Shown here: one piece after another, positions 7,397-13,490 of the stretch | Layout of the letters: every line of letters begins with the position of its first letter | Numbering within the stretch: the first letter of the stretch is position 1 | Origin: JBBTWG01 sp038062935 | GTDB taxonomy: Bacteria > Patescibacteriota > Gracilibacteria > UBA1369 > UBA12463 | Length of the DNA stretch: 21,907 bases | Direction: 5' to 3' | NCBI GenBank assembly: GCA_038062935.1 | Contig: JBBTWG010000017.1 | Coordinates: 1-21,907 of the forward strand | Position numbers and translations under genes: made by a program | Notes under the pieces: model-generated | Seen by the model: only the letters and a program-made list of their open reading frames with translations | What the model was told of the DNA's origin: nothing | Database searches by the model: none

Positions 7397-8470
7397 TTAA
7401 ATTGCGATGCCTTCTTCTCTCTGCATATCGGCTTTTGCGAAGACTCTTTTGACTGCGTTGTGAGTTTCGTTTTGAGCCTGGGTTGGGTTGCAGATAGGAA
7501 GGATTGTTTTGAAAAATTCCATTCGTGCGTCGAGACTTCCTGCTCCTTTTGGTTTTACCCATGCCTCGAGTGGAAATCTGTTTGTATTGAATGCTGGATT
7601 TCCAACTTCACTACTTGTTGTGAAAGTTGTAACCGTTCCTTCGCCTGCCTTACTTTCATACTGACTATCTAATTCTTTTGTTGTTCCGCCGTTTTTTATG
7701 AATCCTTCTTCCTGCATGTATTTCTCGAATACTTCATTTCCCTGTGCGAGACAGCTGAGCGCTGTTTGCATGAAGTCTTTCATGAAATTCTTTGTTGCTT
7801 CGCTGTTTCCATAGACCACTGCATCCAGAGATACTCCACCCATTTTCTGGAAAAGGTCTTTTCCGCCGTTGACATCTTTATTTGGAAATGTTGAGAGGTC
7901 TTTTTTATATGTTAGATTTCCGTCTGGACCGACCATGAGTTTGCCAATGTTGACTCCCTGTTCTACTGGATCTATATCTGAACCATAGATTTGTGCTGAC
8001 AACATTTCACCTTTGTATTCTCCTGGTTCTACAATGAGAATTCTTTCTACTGGAACACCTTTGTATTGGAGTGATTCTGGACTGCAGTCGATTCGTTCGA
8101 TTTGTGGGAAAGGTTTTGCTGCAGCCGCTGGACCCGCGTCTGGAGTTGATGGCGCCCCAGCATCTGGCGTTGCGTCTTCTCCATGAGCCGGACCATTGTC
8201 CTCACTTGGCTGAGCGTCTTCACCTGCATTGCTGTCTGGTGGTGAGATGAATCCGTCGTCGGTCGCTCCGTTGTCGCCATCATCCTGACCGTTTGTTGCG
8301 TCGGCTGATGTTTGACCATCATATTGTGTTGCATCGGCTACGGATGGGTAGTTTCCATATGCTCCCAGCTCGGCAGTATCGCCAACTGCGCATCCTTTTG
8401 CTGTTGCTATTGCGCCTGCTGCTAGGGCTGCTACCGTGAGTTTTTCGAATGAAGAATTTAATGAGTTCAT
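7397..8470 (-). CDS. Secreted protein with Asp/Ala/Gly-rich linker, unknown function
   Basis: The family is not recognised. Residues 9-27 form a secretion signal (LTVAALAAGAIATAKGC). The Cys there is an atypical lipobox, so either a lipoprotein or a cleaved protein is possible. Residues ~40-125 are low complexity, rich in Asp, Ala, Gly, Pro and Asn, with repeated PDAG units, like the flexible stalk of a surface protein. A folded domain follows from about PFPQIERIDCSPESLQY to the end, with three cysteines. The gene starts 36 bases after the broken barrel-like gene on the same strand and is probably in its transcript. An AT-rich run (TATATATA) lies just before the ATG. Its stop is 1 base from the rfbA stop. 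Confidence 0.85.
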   Translation of the reverse strand: MNSLNSSFEKLTVAALAAGAIATAKGCAVGDTAELGAYGNYPSVADATQYDGQTSADATNGQDDGDNGATDDGFISPPDSNAGEDAQPSEDNGPAHGEDATPDAGAPSTPDAGPAAAAKPFPQIERIDCSPESLQYKGVPVERILIVEPGEYKGEMLSAQIYGSDIDPVEQGVNIGKLMVGPDGNLTYKKDLSTFPNKDVNGGKDLFQKMGGVSLDAVVYGNSEATKNFMKDFMQTALSCLAQGNEVFEKYMQEEGFIKNGGTTKELDSQYESKAGEGTVTTFTTSSEVGNPAFNTNRFPLEAWVKPKGAGSLDARMEFFKTILPICNPTQAQNETHNAVKRVFAKADMQREEGIAI

Positions 8471-8506
8471 AGATATATATATTAGAGAATTAGAATATTT
8501 TTATGA

Positions 8507-9859
8507 TTAGAATCTGATTCCTCCACCAACATGCAACATGCCATGACTTTCTATATCGTCGCCACCGACAGGTGATTTTCCGAATACTCCCCTGACTCCT
8601 ACTTCTCCATACCACTTTTCTCCTTCAAGTCCTACTCCTCCGCCGACAACACCTTTTGCTGAAGATCCAGATTCGACTTTCCCCATTGCTCCATTTGGTA
8701 ATTTGATACCATCTGGACTTCCCAATAGGACTTCTTCTGAGAATCCTGCCTCTGCCCAGAGATAGAACCTGACTTTATCTCCGACGAGAACTATTCGACC
8801 CTGCAGTCCTACTCCCAGTGCGAGCTTGAGTACTTTTTCAAATGTTGGTTCCAGGACTTCACCATTTCGTGTGAAAGAGTCTAAGAGCTCATGCCCGAGG
8901 CCGAGTTCGAAGTATGGTCCACATCCTCCCCGTTTTCCCTGAATGAGATCGAGACTGAGGTCAATTCCTCCCATCGAACTCTCGAGCTTTCCTCCTTTTC
9001 CAAAACCGTTCTCCATGTTTCCAAAATCTAGTGATCCACCGAGTCTGAAACGACCTGAAGCCCAGGAAGCAGTATTTTCTTCTGGAGCTTCTTGTATCCT
9101 CTTCATCCCTCTCAATATCTCACAGATGAATTCCTTCCATTCCTTGAGCTCAGCTCTGTTTGCGCGGACATGGTATGTAACTTTTTGCATTTCTCCGTTG
9201 ACTGAATAGGTCACGTTGAGTGTATCTGTGCTCATGGTTCTGGCGAGATCATCGAGCGCTCCTTTGAGTCTTTCGAGTTCGGGAAGGTTTTTATTTTGTA
9301 CGGCTTCTACGATAGCTTTTTCGATTTCAACTTGCCTTCTGTGACGCATGGAAACTGCCATTTCACCCTGCATACGAGCTATTTCTACATCGCGACCTGC
9401 TTCGTCTTTTGTTTTTTCTGCTGGACCCACCTGTTCAACATGTGCGGTTCCATAACGTTTTACGGGTCCGCTCAGTCCATTCTCATCAACTACTGATTCC
9501 CGGCCTCCTAGTTTTCCAAGGGCATCTGCTTTTACTCCGGTACAAATGGTACTTACATTTGCTGTGTGCTTATTCGTTGGATTTCCATGCTGAACACTGA
9601 GAGCAGATGGATTTTTCACCGCTTCCGCTGGCGTGACTCCTGCCTCACCACCTTCTACAGCAATTTCATTTGTTCCTGGTTTGTTTGAAATAAGAAGTCT
9701 TCCATCTCCATCTGTGACACGAACACGTGGATCACCAGCACCGACTTTTTCGATGCGGCACTGAGTAGTGAGATCCTGTTTCGGTGGTGCCTTTGCTTAT
9801 GCTGCCTCTGCTGCGAGCACCATGCCTGCTCCGACAATGAAGTTTTCTTTCAATCCCAT
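8507..9859 (-). pseudogene. Secreted beta-barrel-like protein, interrupted by an in-frame TAA after the signal peptide
   Basis: From the ATG at 9859 the frame gives a 20-residue signal sequence ending VLAAEAA, then TAA at codon 21 (9799-9797). It then stays open in the same frame as AKAPPKQDLTTQC through to 8507, about 430 codons. Without the stop this is a normal secreted protein with a plausible AxA cleavage site. A GTG at 9619 could restart translation but would give no signal peptide. The middle (MRHRRQVEIEKAIVEAVQ) is helical. The C-terminal half has short strands rich in Gly and aromatics and ends in GGGIRF, with a terminal Phe as in outer-membrane barrels. It lies 42 bases after csaB. 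A sequencing error or recoding is also possible. Confidence 0.75.
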
Positions 9860-9901
9860 ACTATTTTGTGGTTTAAAAATATAGTGAAGGTCTGATTGTA
9901 C

Positions 9902-10915
9902 CTACTTTATAAATTTTGTCAATATATTTCTGTACTTTTCTTTGTCCTGATGCTCTTTTTGAAATGTCTCCTGAAGCTGTTTCTGGATTGACTCAGCTTT
10001 GAGAAAAATCTTCTTTATATGCTCTTCAAAAGTGCTTTTGGTGAGAGGAAAGTCGATAGATTCTCCGGCAAAACCGAGCTTTTTTGCCATATTTTTTACC
10101 TTTTCACTGTAGTTGAGAGCGATGAATGGTGTGCCGGTGATGACTGCCAAGATCATGCTGTGGAGACGCATCGCGATAATCAGCTTTGCACTTTTGAATT
10201 CCTGAAACAATTTTTCGAATGTGTCTGCGTTCGTGGTTCTTTCGAAGTCTTCGTATTCTATATTGAGCTCCATGGGGTCGAGCAAATTTCGGATGTTTTT
10301 CTGTTTTATTTTCTTGTAATCTCTCAGACAGGCAATGATTTTTTGGCTTTTTGGCAAGGATTCTGGACTTTCTTCGTATGCGAAAAATGCTGGATCGGCG
10401 AGGATTTCTATATCTTTTTGAATTCCTATTTTTTCCAGATTCTGTCTCGATTCCACCTCACGAACGATGACTCTTTCTGCTTTTTCTATCAGGTTTTTGA
10501 TCATTTTTTTCGTGCGATTTCCTCGAATTTCTGGGAAACTTTGTCCGATAACTATGGTTTTTTTCTTCCAATATTGAAATGCTTTTGCATGTGCGCCCCA
10601 GAGATAGATGGAATATGATTCGTCTTCGTTGAAAAGTCCGCCACCACCGAAAAGTACGAAATCGGCACTTTTGATGGCCTGCATGGTGCGCTTCATGGAG
10701 CTACTGATGAGACTTTTACAGAAAGATCGAACACCGGTGGGGAGATGCTTTTCGGCTTTCACTCCGTGAATCTCTTCCGTATTTTTCGGATTTCCGCTGA
10801 GGACGAGGATATTTTCTTTTGGGACTCCTACACTCAAAAGGAGATTGATGATTCCTTTCAGAATCAATTCATCGCCAAAATTGCCGGCTCCGTAATTTCC
10901 ACAGATGAGGATCAT
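9902..10915 (-). CDS. csaB: Polysaccharide pyruvyl transferase CsaB
   Basis: CsaB-type enzymes transfer pyruvate from phosphoenolpyruvate to wall polysaccharide, creating the ketal groups to which SLH-domain surface proteins bind. The 337-aa protein begins with the typical GNYGAGNFGDELILKGI, followed by VLSGNPKNTEEIHGVKAEKH, FVLFGGGGLFNEDES, VIGQSFPEIRG, REVESRQNLEKIGI and the C-terminal RLHSMILAVITGTPFIALNYSEKVKNMAKKLG, in family order and at family length. It starts 9 bases after the rplS stop with no promoter between, so it should be read from the rplS promoter. With the downstream secreted proteins it suggests an S-layer-like surface. No SLH domain is visible in this window. Confidence 0.92.
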   Translation of the reverse strand: MILICGNYGAGNFGDELILKGIINLLLSVGVPKENILVLSGNPKNTEEIHGVKAEKHLPTGVRSFCKSLISSSMKRTMQAIKSADFVLFGGGGLFNEDESYSIYLWGAHAKAFQYWKKKTIVIGQSFPEIRGNRTKKMIKNLIEKAERVIVREVESRQNLEKIGIQKDIEILADPAFFAYEESPESLPKSQKIIACLRDYKKIKQKNIRNLLDPMELNIEYEDFERTTNADTFEKLFQEFKSAKLIIAMRLHSMILAVITGTPFIALNYSEKVKNMAKKLGFAGESIDFPLTKSTFEEHIKKIFLKAESIQKQLQETFQKEHQDKEKYRNILTKFIK

Positions 10916-10924
10916 GTGAAAAGA

Positions 10925-11365
10925 TTATTCTGCTGCGCCTTCTTCTGTTTTTTTCTGTTCTGCGAGCTCTGCTGCTGACTGCTCCATTTCTTTCTCCATT
11001 GCTTCTTTCATTTTGATGTCTGTCTCGCGGAGACGTGCGGCACGACCGACGAGTCCACGCATGTAGTAGAGCTTTGCGCGGCGAACCTTTGAAGCTTTCT
11101 TGATTTCAATTTTTTCGATATTTGCACTCTGGAGAGCGAATACTTTTTCTACTCCGATGCCGTCGACGACTTTTCTGACAGTGATCGTTTTTGCCATTCC
11201 GCTGCCACTTCCTACGGCCAAGACGAGACCTTCGAAGATCTGGACTCGCTCTTTTTCTCCTTCTTTAATTCTCTGATGGACACGGACTGTGAAGCCAGGA
11301 CGAACGTCAGGAATGTCTTTCTTCATGAACTGTTTTTCGAATGCACTGATGAGTTGTTGTGACAT
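10925..11365 (-). CDS. rplS: Large ribosomal subunit protein bL19
   Basis: L19 sits at the interface of the 30S and 50S subunits. Family features are DVRPGFTVRVHQRIKEGEKERVQIFEGLVLA, GMAKTITVRKVVDGIGVEKVFALQSANIEKIEI and the basic KASKVRRAKLYYMRGLVGRAARLRE. At 146 aa it is about 30 residues longer than usual because of an acidic, Ala-rich helical tail (EKEMEQSAAELAEQKKTEEG). The start is fixed by the family N-terminus and by a promoter 9 bases upstream, which predicts an almost leaderless mRNA. It leads a unit with csaB. Confidence 0.97.
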   Translation of the reverse strand: MSQQLISAFEKQFMKKDIPDVRPGFTVRVHQRIKEGEKERVQIFEGLVLAVGSGSGMAKTITVRKVVDGIGVEKVFALQSANIEKIEIKKASKVRRAKLYYMRGLVGRAARLRETDIKMKEAMEKEMEQSAAELAEQKKTEEGAAE

Positions 11366-11374
11366 AGCGGGGAG

Positions 11375-11403
11375 ATTATAGGAAGCTTTCTGACAAATTT
11401 CAA
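11375..11403 (-). promoter_or_regulatory. rplS promoter, predicted leaderless transcript
   Basis: On the minus strand, TTGAAA (11403-11398), a 17-base spacer and a perfect TATAAT (11380-11375). Nine bases separate the -10 box from the ATG at 11365. Confidence 0.75.
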
Positions 11404-11423
11404 GTCGAAATGATCCGATGACT

Positions 11424-11996
11424 TTAAAGGTCTTTTTCTGCGATGTTGAGATTATCGATTGCGATCATATTGGTCTTGTCGATGAGTAAATCCCGAATGA
11501 AGCGATCTTTGCACTTCAGACGATAGAGGAAATCTTCACGAGTCAAAATGCTGTATTTGACCGGTTTTTCTGTCTCAATTTCAGCATTGAGAACGGTTTC
11601 GAGCTTCTGTTTATCCATTTTGTCGCTGACGATCAAGAGATCGACAGTGCTGATTTTTTCGACGAAAATGCCGGAAAGGAGCATGAGATCGACCTCTCCA
11701 CACTTCGCAATTTTCCGAACGACTTCATCTTTATCACTCATTGCTTTCACGAAAACACTCTTCAGTTCATGAAAAGCGATGAAACTTTTGTCGACGACAT
11801 AGTACTTCTTTCGATTCTTGTTTTTACTCTTCAAAAGACCTACTTTTTTCAAGTTATCGAGTTCGCGACGAACAGAATTAATCTGTTCATCGAGCTTTCT
11901 CGTGAGTTCACGAATAAAGTATTCGTCGTCAGGATGAAAGAGAAAAAAGCCCAAAAGCTTGATCCTGGTGCCAGAAGTGAAGAGTCTTTTCAACAT
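11424..11996 (-). CDS. Winged-helix transcriptional regulator with nucleotidyltransferase-like C-terminal domain
   Basis: A 190-aa protein. Residues 1-75 form an ArsR/MarR-like winged helix (SGTRIKLLGFFLFHPDDEYFIRELTRKL, then INSVRRELDNLKKVGLLKSKNKNRKKYYVVD). Residues ~95-180 resemble a degenerate MNT-type nucleotidyltransferase fold (EVDLMLLSGIF, STVDLLIVSDKMDKQKL, VKYSILTREDFLYRLKCKD). No intact GSxxRG-type catalytic signature is seen, so this part is probably for ligand sensing or structure. This architecture occurs in CPR and archaeal genomes. An 11-base perfect inverted repeat overlaps its promoter region, so it probably represses itself. An AGGA lies 3 bases before the ATG. The exact targets cannot be read from the sequence. 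Confidence 0.82.
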   Translation of the reverse strand: MLKRLFTSGTRIKLLGFFLFHPDDEYFIRELTRKLDEQINSVRRELDNLKKVGLLKSKNKNRKKYYVVDKSFIAFHELKSVFVKAMSDKDEVVRKIAKCGEVDLMLLSGIFVEKISTVDLLIVSDKMDKQKLETVLNAEIETEKPVKYSILTREDFLYRLKCKDRFIRDLLIDKTNMIAIDNLNIAEKDL

Positions 11997-12004
11997 GAAT
12001 CCTT

Positions 12005-12038
12005 TTTTTATACAGCCTTCTGCTCGACTGTATAAAAA
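12005..12038. promoter_or_regulatory. Inverted-repeat operator upstream of the winged-helix regulator
   Basis: TTTTTATACAG (12005-12015) and CTGTATAAAAA (12028-12038) are perfect 11-base inverted arms with a 12-base spacer, so the arm centres are 23 bp apart, about two helical turns. The arms contain the only -10-like boxes upstream of the regulator. On the minus strand TATACA (12034-12029) pairs with a weak -35 TTGCAA at 12055-12050 over 15 bases. The low-GC arms without a trailing T-run make a terminator unlikely; autoregulation is the simplest reading. Confidence 0.7.
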
Positions 12039-12066
12039 TTTGAATCAAATTGCAACGGGAAATGGA

Positions 12067-12086
12067 GGATTTAGGATTTAGGATTT
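12067..12086. repeat. Heptamer tandem repeat GGATTTA at the 3' end of tig
   Basis: Two full copies and one partial copy of GGATTTA (12067-12073, 12074-12080, 12081-12086). The array runs through the tig stop codon and encodes the last residues of trigger factor (NPKS). The same heptamer, in the same orientation on the plus strand, recurs upstream of tig. Confidence 0.85.
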
Positions 12087-13357
12087 CCATGCAGCAACTT
12101 TTCGAAGAGTTTGTAGATCATCAAGCGGTTTTTGAGCTGTGCTCTGCCTGATCTATTTTGGTATTCTTCACGAACTTTTGCTCGTTCGCTCTCTGGGAAG
12201 TTTTGCGTAATGAGTTCGATCTCCTTTTCCATTTCACCGTCTTCTATCGTGACGCCCTCTTCCTTGAACAAGAAGTTTAATGCGAAGCGAAGTTTCAGCC
12301 TTTTTTCTGCTTCTGTTTTCATCTGAATCGCGAGTGCTTTTTCATCTTTTTTGACGCGTTCTAGGTATGTCTTCATGTCCATTTTTTTCTTGTCGAGATC
12401 GGCTTTGAGTTCTTCCATCATGTATTCGACTTCTTCGGTGACGAGCATCTCTGGAAGCTCTGTTTCGGTCTGTTTGAGCACTTGTTCCAAAAATTTATCC
12501 TCCTGTTTCATGCGAGCCTGACCTTCTTTTTCGCCTTCCATATTTTTCTGGATGCGTTCCCTCAGGGCCTGTTCGGTCATGCGTGTGCCGGTTGCTTGTT
12601 CGATGAAGTCTTCAGTAATTTCCGGGAGGATGACTTCTTCGAGCTTGCGCATCGTGACTTTGAAATTGACCACTTTTCCCTGAAATGGTTTGTGGTGGTA
12701 GTCTTTTGGGAATGTGGTATTGAAACTCTTCACTTCCTCTTTTTTCATACCTTCGAGATTTTCTTCGAAACCTGGAATCAGCATGCCTTCGCCGATGACG
12801 AGCGGATGATTGGCACTTTTGGTGCCATCGAGCGCTTTGCCTTCGAGGTCGGTGCCTTCGAAATCAATTTCGACGCGATCCCCTTTCTTTGCTGGTCGAT
12901 CGACCGCCTTGAGCGTGGCGTAGTATTTTTGGAAATCTTTCACGGCTTCCTGGATTTCTTTTTCTTCGACGGTGACAGCTTCTTTTGGAACTTCAATTTT
13001 TTTGTAATCTTTCACGGTGGTTTCTGGCATCAGGGCTGCGATAGCCTCGTATTTGAAAGGTTTTTCCGAGAGTACTTTGATCTTTGGACTCGTCACAACC
13101 TGTATTTTTTCGTCAACAATAGCTTTGGCGTATGTTCCTGAAAGTGCGTTATCGAGGACATAAATCCGGAAACGTTCGGCTCCGACGTGTTTTTCGATAA
13201 CGTCTGCTGGGGCCTTGCCTTCTCGGAAACCGGCGATTTTCACTTCTTTTGCAAGCTGCTGCGCGGTGAGTTCGGTATATTTCACGAGATCTTGTTCATC
13301 GACTTCGACGGTGACTTTGACCTCGGATTTTGGGAGTTTTTCGACGGTGACTTTCAT
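12071..13357 (-). CDS. tig: Trigger factor
   Basis: A ribosome-bound chaperone that meets nascent chains at the exit tunnel. It is 428 aa, the standard length. The N-terminal ribosome-binding domain carries the signature GFREGKAP (about residues 43-50). The FKBP-type prolyl isomerase domain spans about residues 155-240 (KKGDRVEIDFEGTDLEGKALDG, LIPGFEENLEGMKKEE, FPKDYHHKPFQGKVVNF). The rest is the helical chaperone body with a Lys/Glu-rich C-terminus. No Shine-Dalgarno or strong promoter is visible before the ATG. The upstream region is instead occupied by TAGGATT repeats, and the stop codon also lies in such a repeat. Confidence 0.97.
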   Translation of the reverse strand: MKVTVEKLPKSEVKVTVEVDEQDLVKYTELTAQQLAKEVKIAGFREGKAPADVIEKHVGAERFRIYVLDNALSGTYAKAIVDEKIQVVTSPKIKVLSEKPFKYEAIAALMPETTVKDYKKIEVPKEAVTVEEKEIQEAVKDFQKYYATLKAVDRPAKKGDRVEIDFEGTDLEGKALDGTKSANHPLVIGEGMLIPGFEENLEGMKKEEVKSFNTTFPKDYHHKPFQGKVVNFKVTMRKLEEVILPEITEDFIEQATGTRMTEQALRERIQKNMEGEKEGQARMKQEDKFLEQVLKQTETELPEMLVTEEVEYMMEELKADLDKKKMDMKTYLERVKKDEKALAIQMKTEAEKRLKLRFALNFLFKEEGVTIEDGEMEKEIELITQNFPESERAKVREEYQNRSGRAQLKNRLMIYKLFEKLLHGNPKS

Positions 13358-13361
13358 GGGG

Positions 13362-13408
13362 TAGGATTTAGGATTTAGGATGTAGGATTTAGGAAATCCT
13401 GATTTAGG
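13362..13408. repeat. Heptamer tandem repeat TAGGATT upstream of tig
   Basis: Five consecutive heptamers from 13362 to 13396 (TAGGATT, TAGGATT, TAGGATG, TAGGATT, TAGGAAA), plus a further TTTAGG at 13403-13408. AGGATTT (13384-13390) and AAATCCT (13394-13400) form a 7-base inverted repeat around AGG. The array lies 4 bases from the tig start codon and within the divergent region shared with the 907-aa gene. Confidence 0.88.
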
Positions 13409-13454
13409 TTTGCCAAAAGCTGGAACTGGATTAGGGTAGCGCTTTTTTTCTAGC

Positions 13455-13490
13455 TTGGAAAGAGCATTTTTTTATGGTATAATGATATGA
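13455..13490 (+). promoter_or_regulatory. Promoter of the 907-aa HYPRF gene, extended -10, leaderless
   Basis: TTGGAA (13455-13460), a 17-base spacer and TATAAT (13478-13483) preceded by TGG (extended -10). Seven bases separate the -10 box from the ATG at 13491. The block 13474-13490, ATGnTATAATGAnATGA, is repeated at the promoter of the 964-aa gene (16712-16728) with only the two n positions differing. Confidence 0.8.

Noticed and set aside
12005..12038. Inverted repeat as a terminator after tig
   Set aside because: The arms are AT-rich with little stability, and the minus-strand arm is followed by A, not T.
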